A stretch of 64,000 nt of DNA from Planctomycetota bacterium (GTDB taxonomy: Bacteria > Planctomycetota > Planctomycetia > Planctomycetales > Planctomycetaceae), in assembly GCA_014584345.1 (NCBI GenBank), contig JACTNB010000033.1:333849-397848 (forward strand), given 5' to 3'. A program made the position numbers and the translations under genes. The notes beneath the pieces were generated by a model that saw only the letters and a list, made by a program, of their open reading frames with translations, was not told the origin of the DNA and searched no databases. Of this stretch, positions 49,383 to 57,761 are shown piece by piece; position 1 is the stretch's first letter; every line of letters begins with the position of its first letter.

Positions 49383-50516
49383 TTATAATGCACCTATAAG
49401 ATTCACCAAGGGTAGGAACATACTGATTGCCACGAAGCCAACCCAACAGACCAGAGCCATAATCACCAGGAATCGTCCCCATTCCAGGGCTATTTCGAAG
49501 CGGTATTCCCTGTTTGACATCAGCGTGCGACTCAACTCCTGCAAGGCAAACGGGAGCTGCCGATTCGAAGCCGCAGCCTGCAGACTTGCGGCCTGGGCAC
49601 GGTTAAGAAATCGCCCCCGTGCCAGACAATCCCAGAGTTCGCCTCCCTGCTCGATCGCGCGGTTCACTTTCGCCAGCCGCCGGCGAATATCGGCATCGGC
49701 ATAATGCCGTTCCATTGAAATCAACGTCCCCTGCAGTGGCTTGCCCGTGCGGGCCGCAACCGCCAGAAATCTCAGGATCACCGGTGTGGCCCTGAGAGGA
49801 AAGCAGCGCGACGCCTGGTTCCGCAGAAACTCCAGGGGCCCAAACACAATCGTCAGATAGGGGCGTAAGCGATTGTGTTTCATCAGGAATTGCAACAAGC
49901 CCGCCAGCGGGATCAGCAACCACAGCGTCAGCAGAACCTGCACCGCGATCAGGATCACAAAAAGCACGGGTGATCCCACAATCAGATCGACAATGGAAAT
50001 CAACAACACGGAAAGTGCCGGCAATTCCACGCCAAAGGAATTAAAAATTTCCTTGTATTTAGGAATGATGAAATACATGAGGAACGCTGTCGTCAAGATC
50101 AACGCATTGACGATCATGACGATATAAATCAGGTTGTAGTAGTACCCAAACAGACCGAAGACACGCGGTTCGGAAAGGGACTCCGTGGTACTCTCCAGAC
50201 ATTCCTGCAGTGTTCCCGATTCCCCCCCCACACGGATCGCCAGTCGTCCCTCGACGGGGAACAGTTCGCCATAGGAATCGATCGCCACGGGAAGCGAGGC
50301 CCCTTCGCGCAGCAGGTCCGCCAGCTCCCGCATTTTCCGGCCATGCGACCATTTTATCTCGGTTGCCTGGGCCGCGATCACCTCGGGCAACGGCAACTCA
50401 TACCGGATGGCCGTCGAAACCAACGACATCACACTCGTCGCCCGCTGAAACTGGCTGGCGATAATGGCATAAATCACCGTGCCGATGCCTATCAGGATTA
50501 ACAGGATAAAATACAT
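49383..50516 (-). CDS. GspF-family inner-membrane protein, third in the row
   Basis: This 377-residue protein has an N-terminal transmembrane helix (FILLILIGIGTVIYAIIA) and two GspF-type domains, each with a cytosolic four-helix bundle and membrane segments (ALILTTAFLMYFIIPKYKEI in the middle, LVIMALVCWVGFVAISMFLP at the end). GspF proteins form the inner-membrane platform that couples the ATPase to pilin assembly. The conserved LRVGGESGTL-type segment (AIRVGGESGTLQECLE) is present. Its extra N-terminal helix sets it apart from the other two paralogues. Confidence 0.9.
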   Translation of the reverse strand: MYFILLILIGIGTVIYAIIASQFQRATSVMSLVSTAIRYELPLPEVIAAQATEIKWSHGRKMRELADLLREGASLPVAIDSYGELFPVEGRLAIRVGGESGTLQECLESTTESLSEPRVFGLFGYYYNLIYIVMIVNALILTTAFLMYFIIPKYKEIFNSFGVELPALSVLLISIVDLIVGSPVLFVILIAVQVLLTLWLLIPLAGLLQFLMKHNRLRPYLTIVFGPLEFLRNQASRCFPLRATPVILRFLAVAARTGKPLQGTLISMERHYADADIRRRLAKVNRAIEQGGELWDCLARGRFLNRAQAASLQAAASNRQLPFALQELSRTLMSNREYRFEIALEWGRFLVIMALVCWVGFVAISMFLPLVNLIGAL

Positions 50517-50556
50517 GGTGGATACCGTAATGACCAGAAAACCGGGCCTGGAAAAC

Positions 50557-51765
50557 TCAGGACAAATCGTTCATCAATCGCAACAAAGGCAAAAAAAGCC
50601 CCACAACGGCAAACAGAAAAATCAGGCCAATCGTGACCACAATGATGGGTTCCGACACCGCGATCAGCAGGGAAATCCGCATCCGCGCCCGGTTTTCGTA
50701 CATCGTCCCCAGCCCATGCAGGGCCTGTGAAAAAAATCGGGGGTCTGCATGCCAGGCCAATGTCTCGATCAACTCCGCGGGAATACCGCGCAGTCGCGCG
50801 GCCGACTGCTTCAAGGATTCCCCCGCTTCCAGGCATTCCGCCCACCGCCGCGTCGTTCGCCGGATCACCAGGTCCCCGGCACTTTCGCCCGCTAGCCGCA
50901 GCGCCTCCGGCAGCAGGACCTCGTTATCCGTCAGAAACCCCAGCGTGTGCGTGAACCGCGCCATCGAAACGGCTTCGGAGATCGGCCCCACCACCGGGAT
51001 GGCGTGTAGCAGCACCCGGCGGTAGTACTCGGGCAGGAAGCACAGCAGGCAGCCATACAGGGCAAGCAATCCGAGCACCAGCCAGCAGAGTAGCTTTCCA
51101 TAGTTCACCAGAAACGAGGAAAAATTCAGCACGCTGACCGTCAGGAACGGCAACTCGATGCCAAACCCCTGAAAAATGTTGTTGAATCCAGGCACGATCA
51201 ATAACATTAAGCCTAGAAACAAAAACCCGGAGGTAACAAACAGGAACAGGGGATAAAGAATCCCCAAAATCAGTTGCAGCCGGAGCGAACTACTCCCCTT
51301 CAAATACGCCACATATTGCGACAGGGCCTGGCCGGGATTCCCCGAACGGACACCCGCTTCCACCGCCGCAATCAGATCGGCAGGGGCTCCCTGCATTTTC
51401 AGAGATTCTTCCAGGGACGAGCCCTGTTCCAGCAGGGTCGCCATCCCCTCCAACCGCTGCTGCATCCGCTTGGAAAGCCAGGGATTATGATGGGCCAATT
51501 CCGCTCCCAGCATCCGCAAGCCGGACGAAAGCGGAAGTTGCCCCTCCGTCAGTCCCGCCAGCATCCCGGCCAGGGCTTCCTGTTCTCGAGCCGAGGTTGC
51601 CGGTTTCTTAGGAGCGACTTCGTCGTCGATCGCCTGCAAGTCGCGTACAGTCCAACCCCGCTCTTCACGCAGAATGCGGGCTGCGTCGTCCAGATCGCGG
51701 GCAGCCAGGGTTCCTTCCTGCTGCTGCCCGAAGGCGTCGATCGCTAGATAATGAAAGTTTTGCAT
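50557..51765 (-). CDS. GspF-family inner-membrane protein, second in the row
   Basis: About 402 residues with the GspF-like N-terminal domain opening MQNFHYLAIDAFGQQQEGTL, which resembles the start of classical GspF/PilC, and three main membrane segments (LYPLFLFVTSGFLFLGLMLL, LLCWLVLGLLALYGCLLCF, IIVVTIGLIFLFAVVGLFLP). The conserved VEAGVRSGNPGQALSQYVAY corresponds to the family's GExSG-like motif. The start at 51765 matches the family's N-terminus; the frame to 51909 is open over the neighbour. It is 53 bases after the previous GspF gene. Confidence 0.92.
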   Translation of the reverse strand: MQNFHYLAIDAFGQQQEGTLAARDLDDAARILREERGWTVRDLQAIDDEVAPKKPATSAREQEALAGMLAGLTEGQLPLSSGLRMLGAELAHHNPWLSKRMQQRLEGMATLLEQGSSLEESLKMQGAPADLIAAVEAGVRSGNPGQALSQYVAYLKGSSSLRLQLILGILYPLFLFVTSGFLFLGLMLLIVPGFNNIFQGFGIELPFLTVSVLNFSSFLVNYGKLLCWLVLGLLALYGCLLCFLPEYYRRVLLHAIPVVGPISEAVSMARFTHTLGFLTDNEVLLPEALRLAGESAGDLVIRRTTRRWAECLEAGESLKQSAARLRGIPAELIETLAWHADPRFFSQALHGLGTMYENRARMRISLLIAVSEPIIVVTIGLIFLFAVVGLFLPLLRLMNDLS

Positions 51766-51818
51766 GACCAGGCTTGCCTGTAGGAAGGGCGCCGCGTTAC
51801 CGAATGCCGTTCGCGAGA

Positions 51819-52832
51819 CTAAAGTTGCTGCAACATATGCGTGAAGGGGTAAAAGACCGTCATGGCGTAAAACAGTGTGGCTCCGCCACCAATCAGCACC
51901 AGAAAGCAAACCGGGGCGATCAGCTTCATCATGACAGTCGCCGTTTCCGCGCGCCGGCGATACATTTCTGCCGCGTGTTGCATCGTCAGCCGAACATCAC
52001 TACTCCCCGTCGCATGCTCTAGCAGCCAGGCCAGGAACGGAGGCAGCCCCCGACGCGACCCGCGCAGTGTTTCAGGATGATGAGCCAACAACATCAGACC
52101 AGGATCTCCACTCGCCTGGGCCGCAGTTTGAATCGCCTGGGCATAGGGAACACTCCGATTCAGCAACAGCGCGACCAGTTCCGTGAAATTCGCCAGCCGA
52201 TGCAATCGGACTATCGCCGCAAATCCGGGAATCAAGGTCAGCACGCCCAGGGAACGCCCGGTAACCCCGTCCCAGGAATTGTTCGAAAACCAACTACACC
52301 AGGCCACGATCAGCAATAAAGGCAAGATCCACACCCAATACAGGATCGAACCGAACACGCCCTGCAGCATCACCAGCAAGGGAGTCAAAGGCATGGGAGT
52401 CGTCTCGTAGAAGTAGACAAAACTCTTCACGGACATATTCCCAGCCAGCACGAACAGCAGATATGCAGAAATCAGCACCAGGATGGGATACAACAAGGCC
52501 AGTCCCAGCCCGCGACGCAGTTGAACCAGTTGCCCCAGAAATAGGGAAACTCCTTCCAGCACCGGGCCCAGATGCCGGGACTGCTCCCCCGAACGAATCA
52601 CCTGGCAATAGTGGTCGCAGAAATACCGAGGCTGCGCCGCCAGCGCCGTGGACAGGTCGCTGCCTTGTTCCAGGTCCTGACATAAACACTCGAGGATCCG
52701 CCGAGTACGCCCCGATGCCCCCCGACTGGCAATCCGCAGGGAGTCGACCAGGGCCGCCTCCCCGCGCACCGTTGTCGCCAGCAGATCATTGAACTGCAGC
52801 AACTCGTCCAGTTTTAAGCCACGTCGAAACAT
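51819..52832 (-). CDS. GspF-family inner-membrane protein, first in the row
   Basis: About 337 residues, the shortest of the three, with one clear GspF repeat pair. Landmarks are QVIRSGEQSRHLGPVLEGVS (family motif), ALLYPILVLISAYLLFVLAG and the C-terminal FLVLIGGGATLFYAMTVFYP. It lacks the first domain of a full GspF. The start at 52832 is used; an in-frame start at 52853 is possible. It follows the ATPase gene by 58 bases. Three different GspF genes in a row are unusual, since typical systems have one. Confidence 0.9.
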   Translation of the reverse strand: MFRRGLKLDELLQFNDLLATTVRGEAALVDSLRIASRGASGRTRRILECLCQDLEQGSDLSTALAAQPRYFCDHYCQVIRSGEQSRHLGPVLEGVSLFLGQLVQLRRGLGLALLYPILVLISAYLLFVLAGNMSVKSFVYFYETTPMPLTPLLVMLQGVFGSILYWVWILPLLLIVAWCSWFSNNSWDGVTGRSLGVLTLIPGFAAIVRLHRLANFTELVALLLNRSVPYAQAIQTAAQASGDPGLMLLAHHPETLRGSRRGLPPFLAWLLEHATGSSDVRLTMQHAAEMYRRRAETATVMMKLIAPVCFLVLIGGGATLFYAMTVFYPFTHMLQQL

Positions 52833-52890
52833 CGGTGTTCCACCATTTTGCAATATACCCCCTCCCCCCCTGGCGCCTAACTCCCAGCGC

Positions 52891-54108
52891 CTATTCCTCC
52901 CCCAACACCCGCACCATTTCCTGCGGACTGATGGCCAATTCCCGCACCAGCTGCCGCGCCCGATCCGACAAACTGACCATGCCGGCCTTCTCCGCCAACT
53001 GTTGCAGCGTTTGCGTATCCTGCCGCGTGAGGATTGCCTCGGCGATTTCCGGGATGTCGGGATCGAGAACTTCCGAAATCACTCTGCGTCCCCAGTAACC
53101 AGTCCCCCGACATTTCTCACAGCCTTGCGGCAATGCCACCTCGTCAAACCCGCGCCCAGGCAACTCCCCGGGCGCGGTCGTAATTTGTTTGCAACCACAG
53201 AGCAAACGTAGCAGGCGTTGACTGAACACGGCCAGCAACCCGCTGCGTAGCAGATAAGGCTCGATTCCCATGTCACTGATGCGACTCAACGCCCGTGTGC
53301 ACGATCCCGCATGAAAGGTCGTCAGAATCAAGTTGCCGATCAGGGATGCTTGAAATACGGTTTCCGCGGTTTCCCGATCCCGAATCTCCCCCACCATGAT
53401 CACGTCGGGATCTTGCCGAACCAGCGACCGCAGACCCGTCATCATATCCAGCCCCGATTTCAAATTCGCGGAGGTCTGATCCACCTCGGGCACAATCACC
53501 TCGACGGGATCCTCGAGCGAAACCAGGCTCCGCTCGCCCGCCGAATGCCGGATGATTTCACGTAGCGCCGCATAAATTGTCGTGGTTTTTCCGCTTCCTG
53601 CCGGCCCCGTGAGAATGATCGCGCCCGCTGTCTGCCCCAGGTAGAAATGCATACGGTTGACGATATCCTCGGTCAACCCGAGTTGATCCAGTTGTTCGTA
53701 ATGCCCCGTCGAGGCGAACAGGCGAATGACCACCTTCTCGCCAAATTGCGTCGGAAAGACTGAAATGCGGGTTTCCTGACCAATCTGCTGGGACTGCAAC
53801 CTCCCCTCTTGTGGTATATCCACGCGATACGTCAACAAATTGGCCAGCACCTTGCAACGGGCCACCAGATTGGCGCTGATTTCCGCGGGAAACAACGCCA
53901 CCTTCTGGATCACCCCATCAATCCGCCAGCGCATTTCCGTCCCCCCGCCGGTGGCCCGCAGATGAATATCGCTGGCCCCCACCTCCCGCGCCGACGAGAG
54001 TATTCGATCGATCAAGCGGGGCACCTGGTCCGCCGCCAGCGTGGCATAATCCCCCACCCGCTGGCGAAACCAGTTGCCCAGATCAAGTTTTCCTGTTTCC
54101 ATGTCCAT
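52891..54108 (-). CDS. GspE/PilB-family secretion ATPase
   Basis: This 405-residue cytoplasmic ATPase would power pseudopilin assembly. It has Walker A GPAGSGKTTTIYAALREI (about residues 169-186), the Asp box DPVEVIVPEVDQTSANLKS, Walker B-like QDPDVIMVGEIRDRETAETV and the His box TTFHAGSC. A four-cysteine zinc site is formed by LLCGCKQ and GCEKCRGTGYWGRR. The long N-terminal domain of classical GspE is absent; the protein starts near the N2 domain (GASDIHLRA). The start is ATG 54108 with a GTG at 54111 as an alternative. It is the first machine gene after the sigma/small protein pair. Confidence 0.95.
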   Translation of the reverse strand: MDMETGKLDLGNWFRQRVGDYATLAADQVPRLIDRILSSAREVGASDIHLRATGGGTEMRWRIDGVIQKVALFPAEISANLVARCKVLANLLTYRVDIPQEGRLQSQQIGQETRISVFPTQFGEKVVIRLFASTGHYEQLDQLGLTEDIVNRMHFYLGQTAGAIILTGPAGSGKTTTIYAALREIIRHSAGERSLVSLEDPVEVIVPEVDQTSANLKSGLDMMTGLRSLVRQDPDVIMVGEIRDRETAETVFQASLIGNLILTTFHAGSCTRALSRISDMGIEPYLLRSGLLAVFSQRLLRLLCGCKQITTAPGELPGRGFDEVALPQGCEKCRGTGYWGRRVISEVLDPDIPEIAEAILTRQDTQTLQQLAEKAGMVSLSDRARQLVRELAISPQEMVRVLGEE

Positions 54109-54178
54109 CACGATGCATCACTCAACGGAAAAGTAAGGGAGCCGCTGTGAAACTTGTCCCAGGGGACCACGCATGGCT

Positions 54179-54550
54179 TCAATTCCACTTCAGCAAGGCT
54201 GCCACCTGCAGTTTCTGGCCGACGACGGCATCGACATGAGCCCAGGAGCCGACCAGAGCCTCGTCTATCCGCAGTTGGCACAACTCCATCGAGGACGGCC
54301 CGACGGCGGTCCCCGCAACAGTTCCTGCGGAAAGTCCTTGGAAAGCCCCAAACTGACTGGCAGACCCGACAAACACCATCAGACAGACCCCGACGGAGGC
54401 CAGCAACTGGGCTCGCGCGCCCCGCTTGCGGGCATCTCTGCGGGCCGATTGCAGTATTCGCAACTTCAGACCTTCCCCGGCCTGGCAAGGCTGCCCCGCC
54501 ACCTTTACCAGCAGCGATTCAACCCATTCTATTTCTGTGTGTTCAACCAT
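54179..54550 (-). CDS. Small single-pass membrane protein, possible anti-sigma factor
   Basis: This 123-residue protein starts eight bases inside the end of the sigma gene, so the two are translationally coupled. The N-terminal half is cytoplasmic and charged (EIEWVESLLVKVAGQPCQAG, QSARRDARKRGARAQ), followed by one membrane helix (LLASVGVCLMVFVGSASQFG) and a C-terminal tail. The layout, an ECF-type sigma factor followed by a small membrane protein, is that of an anti-sigma factor. The typical zinc motif (HXXXCXXC) is not present, so the role is inferred from context only. Confidence 0.6.
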   Translation of the reverse strand: MVEHTEIEWVESLLVKVAGQPCQAGEGLKLRILQSARRDARKRGARAQLLASVGVCLMVFVGSASQFGAFQGLSAGTVAGTAVGPSSMELCQLRIDEALVGSWAHVDAVVGQKLQVAALLKWN

Positions 54551-55202
54551 GTTCTGCTTCTCCCTCGCCGCCCGCCGAGCAACACGAATTCCAAGTGCGC
54601 CTGCTTGCGGAATTACACTTCCGCATGACCACCGACCGCTCCGGATCGGCAAACGCCCGAAGCAATGCCGCCAGCTTGACCAACCCATAGCGATAACGAC
54701 TCGTGACTGCCGACAACGTGGCGTCCGTCACTACCGCAATTTCGCGAAACGTCAGACCCTCCCAGATCTTCAGCGAAATCACCTCCGCCTGAAATGCCGG
54801 CAACTCCTGCAAGGCCAACCGCACCACTTCGTTCCGCTCCCAGGCATCGAATTCATCGAGCGAGCCCCCCCGAGGCGACGCTTGAATCGGCATCGACGAC
54901 AGTTCCAAAGGCTTCCTGCGATACAACTGCGAAATCGCCTCGTTCCTTACCAGCCTCAACAGATAAGGCCAGGGATACTCGGCCCGCGCCAACTTGCGAG
55001 GGAAGCGTGCCAACTTCAAAAAACTGGCCTGTAACACGTCTTCCGCTTCATTTTGGGTTTTTGTCAGCAATCGTGCGTAACCCAACAACCGTCCCGCCAC
55101 CAGATCGTACATCGGCTCCAGCGCCTCCACCCCCTCACGCGCCAGCGCGGAGGCTCGCAAGGCCAACTCGGCTTCAAATTCCGCCTGATTCGGCTCGCTC
55201 AC
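54543..55202 (-). CDS. ECF-type RNA polymerase sigma factor
   Basis: About 219 residues with sigma region 2 (YDLVAGRLLGYARLLTKTQN, DVLQASFLKLARFPR, YPWPYLLRLVRNEAISQLYR) and region 4 (LALQELPAFQAEVISLKIWE, GLTFREIAVVTDATLSAVTS). It would direct polymerase to promoters of its own locus, most likely the pseudopilus genes downstream. The GTG at 55202 is preferred as the start, since residues before it are not family-like; the frame is open to 55253. It is the first gene of the block. The C-terminus is long and Cys/Arg-rich. Confidence 0.87.
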   Translation of the reverse strand: MSEPNQAEFEAELALRASALAREGVEALEPMYDLVAGRLLGYARLLTKTQNEAEDVLQASFLKLARFPRKLARAEYPWPYLLRLVRNEAISQLYRRKPLELSSMPIQASPRGGSLDEFDAWERNEVVRLALQELPAFQAEVISLKIWEGLTFREIAVVTDATLSAVTSRYRYGLVKLAALLRAFADPERSVVMRKCNSASRRTWNSCCSAGGEGEAEHG

Positions 55203-55453
55203 AATTCGAAGAGTCCCGTGAATCTCGGGGAGAGTTATGGTAAAACCGGCCAACAGGAAACGATCATCCCGCAGGGCAGAATGCGAATGCCCTGCCCCCG
55301 CGGATTTCCGATGCTAGTCATCGAAAATGAGTATTGTCCAACGTAATTGACTCCGCATTGGCCGAAATTTAGTTAACATCCTATAAAAAATCCTGAAAAT
55401 TTACTGAGTAAATTCACTGCCCGAACCTCAGCACGCCCCGACAAACTCGTCTT

Positions 55454-56167
55454 ATGTCCACTTCCCCCAGCCCCTTGCCATCTCCCACGGGAAACGAAAA
55501 ACCGGCTGCCGTGCCCCTTCCCCTGGGGATGCATCGCAACGGGGTGTGGATCTTTTGTCAGGTGATACTGCAAATGCTCCTGGTCCCTTACCTGCGTTAT
55601 CGCGTCCGGGGGATCGAACGCTATCCGCGCGATTCCGGCGCGTTGCTGTTGATCAATCACCAGAGTTATCTCGATCCCTTGCTGGTGGGTCTCCCACTGA
55701 AACGCCCCGTCAGTTTTCTCGCGCGAGACTCCCTGTTCCGCGTCCCGATCGTCGGCTGGATTCTCCGGAATACTTTCGTCATGCCCATCAATCGCGACAT
55801 GGCTGGCACCGATAGCATTCGAAAATCCATCGAGCGTACCGAGCAGGGGTTTCTGGTCGGAATCTTTCCCGAAGGAACCCGTTCCCGCAACGGCGAGATC
55901 GGCCCCCTCAAGCCCGGCTTCATTGCCCTAGCACGCCGCGCCACGGTTCCGATCATACCCGTCGGCATCGCGGGGGCCTACCGAGCCATGCCCCGAGGCC
56001 GCCTGCTGATTCGTCCTGCCCACGTCGTCGTGTACGTCGGCGAACCTTTGGATCCGCTGCGCGTGTCCGAACTGACACAACGCGGCCGGGAACAGGAATT
56101 CGTCACTTACGTTCACGAACAATTGACACACTGCCACCAGCAAGCCGAAGCAATTCTGCATTCCTGA
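55454..56167 (+). CDS. plsC: 1-acyl-sn-glycerol-3-phosphate acyltransferase family protein
   Basis: This 237-residue acyltransferase should add a second acyl chain to lysophosphatidic acid, giving phosphatidic acid. The catalytic motif is LLINHQSYLDPLLVG (HX4D), the acyl-binding motif is FPEGTRSRNGEIGPL, and the VPIIPVGIAGAYRAM segment follows. There is one N-terminal hydrophobic region. It is transcribed with the aminotransferase gene 19 bases downstream. The exact acyl acceptor is unproven. Confidence 0.92.
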   Translation: MSTSPSPLPSPTGNEKPAAVPLPLGMHRNGVWIFCQVILQMLLVPYLRYRVRGIERYPRDSGALLLINHQSYLDPLLVGLPLKRPVSFLARDSLFRVPIVGWILRNTFVMPINRDMAGTDSIRKSIERTEQGFLVGIFPEGTRSRNGEIGPLKPGFIALARRATVPIIPVGIAGAYRAMPRGRLLIRPAHVVVYVGEPLDPLRVSELTQRGREQEFVTYVHEQLTHCHQQAEAILHS

Positions 56168-56186
56168 AGGATCCGAAGGACAACAC

Positions 56187-57311
56187 ATGCCCGCCGATTT
56201 TCGACAGCAAATGGCGTTGCACCCTCAATACGCCTATTTTGATCACGCGGGGGTTGCACCGCTCACGGCTGCTGCCCAACAGGCCGTGATCGATTGGGCC
56301 AATGACATCGCCACACATGGCGTGACGCACTTTCAACGCTGGCGCACCGAAGTCGAGAAAACGCGCCGGCTCGCCGCTCGATTGATCAACGCAGACCGCG
56401 AGGAAATCGCACACGTTCACAGCACCACCGAAGGGATCAATCTGGTCGCCGAGGGCTTTCCCTGGAAACCCGGAGACAACGTGGTCCTCCCCCAGGGGGA
56501 ATTCCCTTCCAACCTGTATCCCTGGTTGATGCTCGAAGCCCGAGGGGTAGAAGTCCGCCGCGTCGATATGCCCCCCCACCGTATCGATGTGGATCGCCTT
56601 CGAGCCGCCTGCGATGCAAACACGCGTATTCTTTCCTGTAGTTGGGTCGGCTTCAGCCATGGGGATCGCGTCGTACTCGAAGATCTGGCCGATATCGCCC
56701 ACGGGGTGGGGGCGTTGCTGTTTGTCGATGCCATTCAAGGCCTCGGCGTGTTTCCCCTGGATGTCAAGCAGACTCCGATCGATTTCCTGGCAGCCGACGG
56801 ACACAAATGGCTGCTCGGTCCGGAAGGAGCCGGCCTCTTCTACACGCGGCGCGAACATCTCGAAACGCTCCGCCCGCTGGGTGTGGGCTGGAACAGCGTC
56901 ACCACCGCGGGCGAGTTTCAAATCGACTGCCTGAACCTGCGCAAATCCGCGTCACGCTACGAAGGGGGCACCTTCAACATGGTTGGCATCACCGGATTGG
57001 GCGCCAGCCTGCAGGCCCTGCTCGATTTCGGCATCGAAAATGTCGCTGCCCACGTACACCGGGTCACAAGCCAAATCATCGAAGAACTCCAGGCTCTCGG
57101 CTGCACGGTGCATTCCCGCCGCGAGGAACCACACTGGTCCGGCATCGTCTCCTTCGACGTTCCAGGCAGGGATCCCGTTGCGGTCAGGGAATTCGCCACC
57201 TCGCGCCAGGTGGTGCTGAATGCCCGAAACGGGCATGTGCGTATCAGCCCCCACGCCTATACCAATCAGGTAGATATTTACCGCCTGATGGAGACAATTC
57301 GCACCTGTTGA
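56187..57311 (+). CDS. Class V aminotransferase (PLP enzyme)
   Basis: This 374-residue PLP-dependent protein belongs to the cysteine desulfurase/isopenicillin-N epimerase-like group. It opens with YAYFDHAGVAPLTAAAQQAV and has HSTTEGINLVAEGFPWKPGD, VDAIQGLGVFPLDV and the PLP-lysine segment AADGHKWLLGPEGAGLFY. The C-terminal FNMVGITGLGASLQAL and RISPHAYTNQVDIYRLME complete the fold. The substrate could be an amino acid or a cysteine donor; context does not decide. Confidence 0.9.
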   Translation: MPADFRQQMALHPQYAYFDHAGVAPLTAAAQQAVIDWANDIATHGVTHFQRWRTEVEKTRRLAARLINADREEIAHVHSTTEGINLVAEGFPWKPGDNVVLPQGEFPSNLYPWLMLEARGVEVRRVDMPPHRIDVDRLRAACDANTRILSCSWVGFSHGDRVVLEDLADIAHGVGALLFVDAIQGLGVFPLDVKQTPIDFLAADGHKWLLGPEGAGLFYTRREHLETLRPLGVGWNSVTTAGEFQIDCLNLRKSASRYEGGTFNMVGITGLGASLQALLDFGIENVAAHVHRVTSQIIEELQALGCTVHSRREEPHWSGIVSFDVPGRDPVAVREFATSRQVVLNARNGHVRISPHAYTNQVDIYRLMETIRTC

Positions 57312-57405
57312 GTGCCATTCCCCCCTTCTTGAAACGCACAGGGAGGAAGACAATCATCCAGCGATCTGAACGCGATCGCCGGGAAGCGGGTTAGCGTCAG
57401 CGCTG

Positions 57406-57573
57406 TTACTTCGGCACCTTGGGTAGAATATCCGAGAGACGGATGGGAAACAGGGAGGAGTCGTCGTGAACCTTCAACGAGACTTCATTTCCCTGAACAT
57501 CAATGATGGTCAGCGTGACGGAATCAATATGAATTGACTGCCCAACTTCGAGATCGAGTTGCTTCACTTCCAT
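57406..57573 (-). CDS. Small CsrA-like protein
   Basis: This 55-residue frame was found by reading between the larger genes. It starts with MEVKQLDLEVGQSIHIDS and continues VTLTIIDVQGNEVSLKVHDD, a pattern close to the CsrA carbon-storage regulator (VGESI-I...V-V-V-GN-V-L-I). GGAG lies about five bases before the ATG at 57573, a good ribosome site. The C-terminal tail (LFPIRLSDILPKVPK) is not typical of CsrA. If real, it would be an RNA-binding post-transcriptional regulator; the divergence from CsrA, such as the missing LSRK start, leaves doubt. A second gene in this interval is not seen. Confidence 0.55.
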   Translation of the reverse strand: MEVKQLDLEVGQSIHIDSVTLTIIDVQGNEVSLKVHDDSSLFPIRLSDILPKVPK

Positions 57574-57761
57574 GCTCTCCAATTCCTATCCATGACAGAA
57601 CCGTGCAGCTGCAGCCCTTCACCGGCCGCTGCTTGCACGAGAAATCGTCAACCACGGGAGGAACCCGTTTCGCAAAGACTAACATTCCACTTACGGAAGA
57701 ACAACATCAGTTTGTCGAAAACAATCCGGCACCAGCCCGACGCGGGCGATGCTTCACGGAA

